Source: a virus. From it: 23,027 nucleotides of DNA. How positions within the stretch are numbered: the first letter of the stretch is position 1; each line of letters starts with the position of its first letter. Both the position numbers and the translations under genes were made by a program. Shown one piece after another: positions 5,842-11,744 of the stretch. The notes beneath the pieces are model-generated. The model made no database searches. It saw nothing but the letters and a program-made list of their open reading frames with translations, and was not told the origin of the DNA. The stretch lies in IMG/VR virus record IMGVR_UViG_3300025840_000261, positions 1-23,027 of that record; one strand, written 5' to 3'.

Positions 5842-6582
5842 CTAGGTGATTGCCACCTCGTCAACTGGCACAGTAGTGGAATTGATACGCTGCTGAGCGA
5901 TGCTGTAATAGTCTGGATCACTCTCAATACCAATGAAATTTCTACCAGTACGCACACATGCAACGCCTGTTGTACCACTACCCATGGTATTATCCAGCAC
6001 TGTATCACCTTCATTGCTGTATGTCTTGACCAAATACTCCATTAGATCCACAGGTTTCTGAGTTGGATGTAAACCCTTCTCTTGCTTGAATTTTAAAATG
6101 GTCTTGGGGTAGCGAGACCCTTCTGGGTTGTCGCGGTGCTTAGATTGCTGTTTACCATAAACCTCGCCAATCTTTGCTGTGTCAGATGAGAACCCACTGT
6201 ATGGTGTTGAGTACCACATCTGGGGATTGTATGTTGGTTTCTTACGATAGAACACCAGTATATTCTCATGGGATTTGAGTGGCATTACTTTTGCATTCAT
6301 GGGATTAGTTCCTTGTGGTTTCTCCCATATCCACTCATACTTAAAGTTCTTGATGTTAGATGCTGCTAGAATAGTTGTGAATGGTTGTGCAGCAGTGAAT
6401 ACCATAGCAGCATCTTGCTTGCATACTCGGTTATACTGCTCCCACAATTTATCAAGAGGAATAATACTGTCCCATTTGCAAGCAGTTGTACCATACGGCA
6501 AATCTACCAACAACATGTCTACACTATTATCTGCAATTGTAGGAAGCAGATCTAGACAATTACCCAACAGTAAGTTTACCAT
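5842..6582 (-). CDS. DNA methyltransferase 1 (beta-class, probably N6-adenine)
   Basis: A 246-aa S-adenosylmethionine-dependent DNA methyltransferase. The catalytic motif IV is DLPYGTT (27-33) near the N-terminus, and the cofactor-binding motif I is DNTMGSGTTG (about 197-206) near the C-terminus. That order defines the beta class. HPTQKPV precedes motif I, as is usual. The (D)LPY form favours adenine N6 as target, though N4-cytosine cannot be excluded. The start overlaps the stop of the upstream nuclease gene by 7 bases, so the two are translated together. It is closely similar to methyltransferase 2 along its length but lacks that protein's extra middle segment. It presumably protects sites cut by its partner or by host enzymes. 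Confidence 0.93.
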   Translation of the reverse strand: MVNLLLGNCLDLLPTIADNSVDMLLVDLPYGTTACKWDSIIPLDKLWEQYNRVCKQDAAMVFTAAQPFTTILAASNIKNFKYEWIWEKPQGTNPMNAKVMPLKSHENILVFYRKKPTYNPQMWYSTPYSGFSSDTAKIGEVYGKQQSKHRDNPEGSRYPKTILKFKQEKGLHPTQKPVDLMEYLVKTYSNEGDTVLDNTMGSGTTGVACVRTGRNFIGIESDPDYYSIAQQRINSTTVPVDEVAIT

Positions 6583-7112
6583 TCAGAAATATCTCTCACG
6601 AAATTGCATTCTAGCAGAGCAGCAACGTTTGTGCAAATATAATCATCGTTGCCACCACCTTTGCCACCCTGTTGGATGTTAAAGTAGCATTTGTCGCTAT
6701 TCAAGTGCTCAACAAAATCTTCTTTGGTGAACCACATAATACGAGCATCATTCTCATCTTCATTAATGCCACAGAAAATAAGACGCTCCCAATCTTTACA
6801 GACAGAAACGTGATTGATGATAAACTTGTCCTTTACTATACCACCGCTTTTGTCACGGGTAGAGAGAGCAAATTTGATCTCAGTCGGAATATCGTCAATC
6901 ACACGATCATGACCAGCAGTAGAAGTCTTTGCTCGCTTAACATTACGTCCAGCAAGTGTCATAAACTTAGACACAAAACGCTCACCAAACTCACCTTTCT
7001 GTTTGGGAGACATGAACACATAACTATCAAAAGGTGTGTCCTTCCAAGGATCTTTTAGATTATCGGTAATATACTGACGAAGAGTGCCATCAGCAAAAAT
7101 AAAATCAAACAT
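6576..7112 (-). CDS. PD-(D/E)xK nuclease 1, putative restriction endonuclease
   Basis: A 178-aa protein with a visible PD-(D/E)xK site: helix Glu in GEFGERF (40-46), Asp69 in HDR (68-70) and E78-I-K80. This fold is common to type II restriction enzymes, which cleave DNA with Mg2+. It lies directly upstream of, and overlaps, a DNA methyltransferase, the usual arrangement of a restriction-modification pair. Nuclease 3 has the HDR and EIK motifs at the same residue numbers and a similar K-x-K-G-x-F-x-E helix, so the two look homologous. The recognition site cannot be read from sequence. A role as a replication or repair nuclease is the alternative. Confidence 0.75.
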   Translation of the reverse strand: MFDFIFADGTLRQYITDNLKDPWKDTPFDSYVFMSPKQKGEFGERFVSKFMTLAGRNVKRAKTSTAGHDRVIDDIPTEIKFALSTRDKSGGIVKDKFIINHVSVCKDWERLIFCGINEDENDARIMWFTKEDFVEHLNSDKCYFNIQQGGKGGGNDDYICTNVAALLECNFVRDISEW

Positions 7113-7130
7113 GCTTGAAATAATAAAGAA

Positions 7131-7295
7131 CTAAAAAATTTCCGCAAGGGCATCGTTGAGACACTTGCTCAGTTGGCACAGCAGGTCAGTCTCGTCCACG
7201 CCATGCTGCTGCGCCAGTCTCTGGGTGTCTTTGGGGTCGTGCCCCCACATCAGATCGATCAGGAACTGGAGCTGCTGGGTGTCTAGAGTCGCCAT
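7131..7295 (-). CDS. Small protein at head of nuclease-methyltransferase operon 1
   Basis: Start set at the ATG 7295 (54 aa), because a CCCC-TATGAC box lies 31 bases upstream, the same geometry as the other promoters; an ATG at 7325 would then lie inside the promoter. The product is helical and acidic, and DTQRLAQQHGVDETDLLCQL (about 24-43) could be a helix-turn-helix. It precedes nuclease 1 by 18 bases. Its position recalls control proteins of restriction-modification systems, but the sequence does not prove this. Confidence 0.55.
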   Translation of the reverse strand: MATLDTQQLQFLIDLMWGHDPKDTQRLAQQHGVDETDLLCQLSKCLNDALAEIF

Positions 7296-7326
7296 GGTGA
7301 CGACAGATGGGCAGGGATAGGTCATA
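7295..7326 (-). promoter_or_regulatory. Probable promoter K for cassette 1
   Basis: CCCC-TATGAC at 7326-7321 on the minus strand, 31 bases before the ATG at 7295. It matches the GCCC-TATAnT class in spacing but is weaker. It follows the hairpin at 7337-7354. Confidence 0.4.
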
Positions 7327-7336
7327 GGGGCATTAC

Positions 7337-7354
7337 AGGCGCTCCTAGGCGCCT
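7337..7354 (-). terminator. GC-rich hairpin after the 93-aa gene
   Basis: AGGCGC (7337-7342) pairs with GCGCCT (7349-7354) around a 6-base loop, touching the stop codon at 7354. No U-run follows. Probably ends or stabilises the transcript from promoter D. Confidence 0.4.
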
Positions 7355-7635
7355 CAGAGGAAGGACAGGACGTTAGGCGCCAGGGGTTTCAGGATCTGCA
7401 TGGCGCTGTAGGGCGTGGTATTTTCTATGGCAACCACATCTCCTACTTTACTTGAGTTGACTGGAGCGTGGTATTTTTTTGTTTTAGGTTTGTAGAACCC
7501 CCAGACTGATCTAACTTGCTCGGAAGTGTAACTAAATTGATAATGGTTAACAATCCAAATACGAACAACACCACGGTTGGGAGTGTCAAATTCATACGAA
7601 TAACCTTCTGGTGGTACATGTGGAAATTCAATCAT
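7354..7635 (-). CDS. Conserved-looking hypothetical phage protein (93 aa)
   Basis: ATG at 7635-7633, two bases after the previous stop. The protein has a beta-rich core (RGVVRIWIVNHYQFSY) and a central basic segment (FYKPKTKKYHAP) followed by NSSKVGDVV. No catalytic motif seen. Second gene of a two-gene operon between cassettes 1 and 2. Confidence 0.7.
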   Translation of the reverse strand: MIEFPHVPPEGYSYEFDTPNRGVVRIWIVNHYQFSYTSEQVRSVWGFYKPKTKKYHAPVNSSKVGDVVAIENTTPYSAMQILKPLAPNVLSFL

Positions 7636-7637
7636 AA

Positions 7638-7880
7638 TCAGCAGGCACCTGCCATAGGGTTGTAATCAGAACCAGAATATGCTTCAGTGTTGAAGTCAGT
7701 CACCTCAGCACCGTTAGCAATCAGGTTGCGGATAGAATAGAGAGCATCACTCTTGACAACGGTGGAGAAGGAAATCATCTCGCTCTCAGCACCAGGATGC
7801 CAGATGACACGCTTGACAAAACGCTTGCCACCAGCGACAGGAAAGAAATCGACTTGAGTGGCAGAGTTCAGGAGTTGCAT
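7638..7880 (-). CDS. Hypothetical protein (80 aa)
   Basis: First gene behind promoter D (ATG 7880-7878, 29 bases from the -10 box). The product starts MQLLNSATQVDFFPVAGGKRF and has a short basic stretch (KRFVKRVIWHPG). No family recognised. Confidence 0.65.
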   Translation of the reverse strand: MQLLNSATQVDFFPVAGGKRFVKRVIWHPGAESEMISFSTVVKSDALYSIRNLIANGAEVTDFNTEAYSGSDYNPMAGAC

Positions 7881-7909
7881 GGGTGTCTCTCGATTACCTT
7901 GTAATCATA
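7880..7909 (-). promoter_or_regulatory. Promoter D, overlapping the stop of methyltransferase 2
   Basis: CCTG-TATGAT (7909-7904), whose TGA is also the stop codon of methyltransferase 2, then TACAAGGTAATCGAGAGACA and the ATG at 7880. The leader is nearly identical to that of promoter E. Confidence 0.55.
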
Positions 7910-8768
7910 CAGGGTCTAGGTGCTCTGTAACGGTTGAGTGTGCAGGTTGTTGAGGTGGCACAGTCTGGTGGATGCGGTCACATGCCATAGAATAATATTT
8001 CTCGTCAATCTCGATGCCAATAAAGTTACGATTAGTATTCACACATGCAACGCCAGTAGTACCAGAACCCATGCAGTTATCAAGTACAGTCTCACCTTCG
8101 TTACTATATGTACGAATAAGATATTCCATTAGAGCAACTGGTTTTTGCGTAGGATGGAATGCGTTTTTATCCAATCCAAACTCAATAATCTCTGAAGGAT
8201 AATTTGTAAACTTTTGCTCATATTCAGTTTCATGCAAAAGTTTGTTTCCAGCACCCATATGCTCTGGATTATGCAAAAAATTACCCAGACGCTTAGCGCT
8301 ATTCTTCTTCTTTACGTTCTTCTCAACCAAACCTTGAGGGTTATATGTCATATTACCACCGTTGCGAGATGCAGCTGCTGCACCACCAGCAGAGAACACA
8401 ACCACGTCCTCAGTCTGTTTCATAGGGCGATAATTTGCCAGCAAGAATCCAGTAGTCTTTTGCTTCTTCCAAATCCACTCATACTTGAACCAATCTAGAT
8501 TGCTCATGATAAGCATACTGGTAAATGGTTGATCTGCTGTTAGTGCAGCAACCCCAAGAGGTTTGAGTACACGCTTATATTGTTCCCACAATTTATCAAG
8601 TGGGATAACAGTATCCCACGACAACAAACGATTATCTCCTTTTTTCTTGATGCCCTGACGGTCTGTAGTGCCATAGGGCAAGTCGCACAGGATAAGATCG
8701 ACGGAATTGTCCTCAATCTTATCCATTTCAATCAAACAATCGCCATTATAGAAAGTGAGATCAGGCAA
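7905..8768 (-). CDS. DNA methyltransferase 2 (beta-class, probably N6-adenine)
   Basis: No ATG fits the start. The best is the TTG at 8768, with a strong GGAGG nine bases upstream and an 8-base overlap with the candidate nuclease gene; the product is then 287 aa. Motif IV DLPYGTT is at 29-35 and motif I DNCMGSGTTG at about 230-239, with HPTQKPV just before it. It aligns well with methyltransferase 1 (LDKLWEQY, QPFT, YEWIW and TYSNEG are shared) but has an extra middle segment of about 35-40 residues with Lys- and Asn-rich stretches, which may set a different target site. Function: site-specific DNA methylation using S-adenosylmethionine. Confidence 0.92.
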   Translation of the reverse strand: MPDLTFYNGDCLIEMDKIEDNSVDLILCDLPYGTTDRQGIKKKGDNRLLSWDTVIPLDKLWEQYKRVLKPLGVAALTADQPFTSMLIMSNLDWFKYEWIWKKQKTTGFLLANYRPMKQTEDVVVFSAGGAAAASRNGGNMTYNPQGLVEKNVKKKNSAKRLGNFLHNPEHMGAGNKLLHETEYEQKFTNYPSEIIEFGLDKNAFHPTQKPVALMEYLIRTYSNEGETVLDNCMGSGTTGVACVNTNRNFIGIEIDEKYYSMACDRIHQTVPPQQPAHSTVTEHLDPV

Positions 8769-9471
8769 GGATAGCGTCCTCCAGAGTTTTGTACACGTAG
8801 TCAATATATTTTAGCACAGTAGCATCAACAAAACCAGTCTCATACCAGTTAACTTTTTTGCCATTAACTTTTTTATTACGGCGACGACCAGTAATAGAGA
8901 ACATATCAATACGATCACCATATCCCTGACAAAGATCACATGTATTGATAATCTCTTGCTTAATATCAATAGCGTAAGCAACAACGCCAAACTTCACGGC
9001 AGCAGACATTTTCGATTCACATGAAATCATCATGTTACGAATCACAGCACGTTTGAGAGTGTAGAAAGGTTTGTCAATCCAAGCACGATCTTCTTGAAGA
9101 TACGCAAATTTGCCATTCACAAGAATATGCTGGTCAAGACGCTCATCACTACAACCATCATAGTCAGACTGAATGTAACCTTTACCCCATTCAATAGAGG
9201 CATCAGAATATTTGTCACGCAGAGACATGATAACAAGTTTTAGAGTCATCTCAGACCACTTTTCAAGGGCAGGACCAGAATAACGCTTGAGAGCAGTAGA
9301 AGTAAGACCAAGACCTTGCTCAAACTTTTCAGAGAGAATGTTGCGAGAATCGGTAAAAAGATCTAATATGATAGGAGAGAAAGACTTGCAATCAATATCA
9401 GTACCAGAAGTAGAAGGTTCTGCAGAAACATGAAGATCGTTGAGAGCAAAATCGGACCAGTTGGAATTCAT
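8761..9471 (-). CDS. Candidate nuclease 2, partner of methyltransferase 2
   Basis: A 236-aa protein, the first gene behind promoter E, overlapping methyltransferase 2. Position and size fit a type II restriction endonuclease, but no standard PD-(D/E)xK site is seen. The nearest match is Asp109 or Asp113 followed by QEDRAW (126-131), where Arg129 would replace the usual Lys. A CDLC pair (178-181) could bind zinc together with other residues, and a basic stretch (GRRRNKKVNGKKVNW, 195-209) could touch DNA. It shows no visible similarity to nucleases 1 and 3. The nuclease role is inferred from genetic context. Confidence 0.6.
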   Translation of the reverse strand: MNSNWSDFALNDLHVSAEPSTSGTDIDCKSFSPIILDLFTDSRNILSEKFEQGLGLTSTALKRYSGPALEKWSEMTLKLVIMSLRDKYSDASIEWGKGYIQSDYDGCSDERLDQHILVNGKFAYLQEDRAWIDKPFYTLKRAVIRNMMISCESKMSAAVKFGVVAYAIDIKQEIINTCDLCQGYGDRIDMFSITGRRRNKKVNGKKVNWYETGFVDATVLKYIDYVYKTLEDAILA

Positions 9472-9500
9472 CGGTGTCTGTCGATTACCTTGTAATTATA
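9471..9500 (-). promoter_or_regulatory. Promoter E for cassette 2
   Basis: GCCC-TATAAT (9500-9495), then TACAAGGTAATCGACAGACA and the ATG at 9471, 29 bases from the box. No -35 match. Preceded by the hairpin 9503-9527. Confidence 0.65.
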
Positions 9501-9502
9501 GG

Positions 9503-9527
9503 GCATCCTAGAAGGGTCTGAGGATGC
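9503..9527 (-). terminator. Hairpin between operons F and E
   Basis: GCATCCT (9503-9509) pairs with AGGATGC (9521-9527) around an 11-base loop, 39 bases after the stop at 9566 and 2 bases before the GCCC-TATAAT box. No U-run. The rest of 9528-9565 shows nothing further. Confidence 0.4.
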
Positions 9528-9565
9528 TTTGTGCCACTTATCAAACTGGTTCAGAAATAAAAAGA

Positions 9566-9949
9566 TTATGCAATCCCTGCTTTTTCTGCCTGGTGCTGAT
9601 AATACTTGTCTAATGCAATTTTTTCTGCGTGTTCTTTGTCAGTTGCCCAACATTTTACGACGTAATGTGAACTTCCATCAGCATACGAGTATTCTTCCTC
9701 ACTGGGAACTTTATCATCAAATGGATTTGTTTGCCAAGAATCACCAAACCAAATTTCTCCTCTAGTAATTCGAACATGCCAAGCAACCATTCCTGGTGGA
9801 TATTTTGGAATATTATCTAATTGATATTCTTCAATTTCAGCACAATCATGAAGAGATTGTGCTTCCTCCGCAAGTTCTTTTGTGGAATATACTCCGACAA
9901 TATGATAGTCGGAGTAAGAACCTTCTGTTAAAACGTAGATAGTTTTCAT
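9566..9949 (-). CDS. Hypothetical protein (127 aa)
   Basis: Start set at the ATG 9949, 28 bases after a TATAAT box; the longer open frame to 10192 runs antiparallel into methyltransferase 3 and is rejected. The product begins MKTIYVLTEGSYSDYHIVGV then STKELAEEA, a pattern seen in small phage and bacterial proteins with two copies of a strand-helix unit; a second KEHAEKIALDKYY unit lies at the C-terminus. Function unknown. It stands alone between cassettes 2 and 3. Confidence 0.75.
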   Translation of the reverse strand: MKTIYVLTEGSYSDYHIVGVYSTKELAEEAQSLHDCAEIEEYQLDNIPKYPPGMVAWHVRITRGEIWFGDSWQTNPFDDKVPSEEEYSYADGSSHYVVKCWATDKEHAEKIALDKYYQHQAEKAGIA

Positions 9950-9977
9950 GGCGTTGGTTGCTTGTGAGACTATTATA
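9949..9977 (-). promoter_or_regulatory. Promoter F
   Basis: GCCCC-TATAAT (9977-9972) followed by AGTCTCACAAGC and the ATG at 9949. No -35 box. Preceded closely by the hairpin at 9987-10006. Confidence 0.55.
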
Positions 9978-9986
9978 GGGGCATAT

Positions 9987-10006
9987 GGGGGCATTTCAGA
10001 GCCCCC
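9987..10006 (-). terminator. GC hairpin after methyltransferase 3
   Basis: GGGGGC (9987-9992) and GCCCCC (10001-10006) form a 6-bp all-GC stem with an 8-base loop, 20 bases after the stop at 10026. No U-run follows on the minus strand. Probably the end of cassette 3 transcripts. Confidence 0.5.
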
Positions 10007-10025
10007 TCCCCCATGTGACAGATAT

Positions 10026-10850
10026 TCAACTGTCTTCTTCTTTGAGACGAGTGAGCATCTTCTCATAGTATTCTTCGTCACGCTCACAACCAATATACTT
10101 GCGACCAGCACGTTTTGCTGCGATAGCAGTAGAACCAGAACCCATGAAGATGTCGAGCACAGTATCACCTGGGTTAGTATATGCACGAACAATACGCTCC
10201 ATCACCTCAAGATTCTTGGTGGTAGGATGCCAACCACAGTAATCTTTAGACGTGGTGTGGTTGTTCTTCTCCCAAATACAGGTGGGAATAGTGCCTTTAG
10301 CGAACGCAGTCTGAGGATCGATATACTCTGCCTTGTGAGCAGCAATCTCCTCTTTCGTAGCATCTGGGTTGTTAGACTTATACTCCGCGAGGAGTTTCTT
10401 CTCAAGGTTCATATTCTTCTTGACCTTGCGTTCTACGCGCACATCATCAGCATTAAACAGGAAGTTATCACCCTTAGACCAACACCATGCGTACTCATGT
10501 TTGCGAGCAAAGTTAGTCTTAGCGCGTCCACCCCAGTTGTATGCCCAGATGATCTCATTCTGTGGTGTGAGCATCGGAAACTTATCACTAGTCTCTAGTT
10601 TGTATCGTAGAAAAGTTTCTGTCTTGAGAGTACCCCAAACAATAAACATACGATTAGGTTTGAGTACACGAACACACTCATGTGTCCACTTAGCACACCA
10701 CGAGAGATAATCAAACTCATGTGCCCACTGTTTATCCCATCCCTTACCTCCATCAAATCCAATAAAATATGGTGGATCTGTGACTACCAGATCCACACTA
10801 TTGTCCTCAAGCGTCTTGAGGTATTCTAGACAATCTTTATTTTCAATCAT
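10026..10850 (-). CDS. DNA methyltransferase 3 (beta-class N6-adenine type)
   Basis: A 274-aa methyltransferase with a classical DPPY motif IV (TDPPYFIGFDGG, about 24-35) and motif I DIFMGSGSTA (233-242); this order is beta class, and DPPY favours adenine N6. HPTTKNLEVMERIVRAY lies before motif I. It is clearly different from methyltransferases 1 and 2, which use DLPYGTT. It has a Lys-rich middle segment (about 135-175) that may belong to the target recognition region. The ATG at 10850 overlaps the stop of nuclease 3 in an ATGA junction, so the two are coupled. It likely protects DNA from nuclease 3. Confidence 0.93.
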   Translation of the reverse strand: MIENKDCLEYLKTLEDNSVDLVVTDPPYFIGFDGGKGWDKQWAHEFDYLSWCAKWTHECVRVLKPNRMFIVWGTLKTETFLRYKLETSDKFPMLTPQNEIIWAYNWGGRAKTNFARKHEYAWCWSKGDNFLFNADDVRVERKVKKNMNLEKKLLAEYKSNNPDATKEEIAAHKAEYIDPQTAFAKGTIPTCIWEKNNHTTSKDYCGWHPTTKNLEVMERIVRAYTNPGDTVLDIFMGSGSTAIAAKRAGRKYIGCERDEEYYEKMLTRLKEEDS

Positions 10851-11353
10851 ACTGCTTGCATCCAGGAGAAATCAGAGGGAAAACCATCGAGACAAAATGT
10901 ACCAGAGTTTACACGCTTGCCACCATGCTGATTGTAGATCCAGTTACCTTTCTCGTCTTGAATCTCAACCGCAGCGGTGACAGTTTGCTTATCTGCTTCA
11001 TAGAATTCTACACGATCAGGAAACACACAGACAAACACCATGTCATCATAATCTTGTCCAGGACGAATCTGTTGCCAACGAAAGTGTGTACCAGTTCCCC
11101 ACAGGAAAGAACCTTTGATCTCTTTCTTGACACCGTTGACCTTACGATCATGGTCAGAGTTGTCAGGTTTGGTAACAGTGTTTCCCTGACTCTCCATGTA
11201 TTCTTGATACAGCATCTCAAAGAACTTGCCTTTCTTCTTAGAAGACAGAGATTTGAATTGCTTGAAAGCAGAGTCAGTGTAGGGATCAACTGCTTCCTCT
11301 TTGAGGATGCTCTTGTGAGTGCTACTGTTGAGATAATCTTGAGCGGTAAGCAT
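10847..11353 (-). CDS. PD-(D/E)xK nuclease 3, putative restriction endonuclease
   Basis: Start set at the ATG 11353 (168 aa), 28 bases after the promoter; the longer open frame to 11413 would translate the terminator hairpin. Visible site: KKKGKFFE with Glu46, then HDR (68-70, Asp69) and E78-I-K80. The same residues occur at the same numbers in nuclease 1. After the site, WQQIRPGQDYDDMVFVCVFP (about 92-111) resembles the core strand that follows the catalytic motif in type II restriction enzymes. Together with the coupled methyltransferase this makes a restriction-modification pair likely. The cleavage site is unknown. Confidence 0.8.
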   Translation of the reverse strand: MLTAQDYLNSSTHKSILKEEAVDPYTDSAFKQFKSLSSKKKGKFFEMLYQEYMESQGNTVTKPDNSDHDRKVNGVKKEIKGSFLWGTGTHFRWQQIRPGQDYDDMVFVCVFPDRVEFYEADKQTVTAAVEIQDEKGNWIYNQHGGKRVNSGTFCLDGFPSDFSWMQAV

Positions 11354-11375
11354 GATGCGTTTCTTTGATACAGAT

Positions 11376-11404
11376 AGTATGGCATGAAAAAGGGGTGCTG
11401 TCAA
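11376..11404 (-). promoter_or_regulatory. Promoter G: TTGACA-N17-CATACT for cassette 3
   Basis: -35 TTGACA (11404-11399) and -10 CATACT (11381-11376) with a spacer of exactly 17, 28 bases before the ATG at 11353. The -35 box is formed largely by the loop of the terminator hairpin at 11387-11411, so stop and start signals overlap. Confidence 0.65.
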
Positions 11405-11411
11405 GCACCCC
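11387..11411 (-). terminator. Rho-independent terminator
   Basis: On the minus strand GGGGTGCT-TGAC-AGCACCCC is followed by TTTTT: an 8-bp perfect stem, 4-base loop and U-run. It ends the five-gene operon that starts at 12366, 11 bases after its last stop. Confidence 0.85.
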
Positions 11412-11422
11412 AAACCAGTTCT

Positions 11423-11581
11423 TCAACCGTCACCCCAGATCGGATGCAACTCCGTTTTGGCGTGCTCAGTCTTATTAATGTGCTGTTCCCATAGAATCGC
11501 ATCCTCTAGATTGTAGAAAATAGCTTGTTGTTTCGTCTGCTTTTTCTTCTTGTCTTTCATCCACACAACGGCATACTTCAT
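11423..11581 (-). CDS. Small basic hypothetical protein (52 aa)
   Basis: Start set at the ATG 11581. The product MKYAVVWMKDKKKKQTKQQA then IFYNLEDAILWEQHI looks like a compact strand-strand-helix protein. It overlaps the C-terminal end of the upstream gene by 107 bases in another frame, which is unusually long here. Last gene before a strong terminator. Function unknown. Confidence 0.55.
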   Translation of the reverse strand: MKYAVVWMKDKKKKQTKQQAIFYNLEDAILWEQHINKTEHAKTELHPIWGDG

Positions 11582-11744
11582 TCCAATACTCACGAAAAAC
11601 GATAAGATTTGCTTGATAACGACCATTACGCTTTTGCTTATCTGGTCTGTCAATAAAACAGATTGTGATATACTCATCACAAATGAAATTTACCCACCCT
11701 TTTGTGTGGTGGTACTGAACCACTTCTCCATAGTCAAATTTCAT
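11475..11744 (-). CDS. Hypothetical protein (89 aa), long 3' overlap
   Basis: ATG at 11744-11742, overlapping the previous stop by 11 bases. The first 57 residues (MKFDYGEVVQYHHTKGWVNF..., to about FREYWNEV) look like a small beta-rich domain. The remaining 32 residues are Cys-, Asp- and Glu-rich and run through the next gene in another frame, so they may be a recent extension or the result of an indel. No known family. Confidence 0.6.
   Translation of the reverse strand: MKFDYGEVVQYHHTKGWVNFICDEYITICFIDRPDKQKRNGRYQANLIVFREYWNEVCRCVDERQEEKADETTSYFLQSRGCDSMGTAH

Noticed and set aside
9566-10192. Longer 208-codon version of the 127-aa protein
   Set aside because: The extra N-terminus would run through a hairpin and promoter and into the methyltransferase 3 coding region; the ATG at 9949 is correctly spaced from the -10 box.
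9948-10598. A 216-codon open frame on the plus strand
   Set aside because: Antisense to the 3' part of methyltransferase 3, with an odd, Cys/Arg/Leu-rich composition. The methyltransferase motifs prove the other strand.
10856-11368. A 170-codon plus-strand open frame
   Set aside because: Antisense to nuclease 3, which has a clear catalytic site and promoter; no ribosome site or neighbours on the plus strand.
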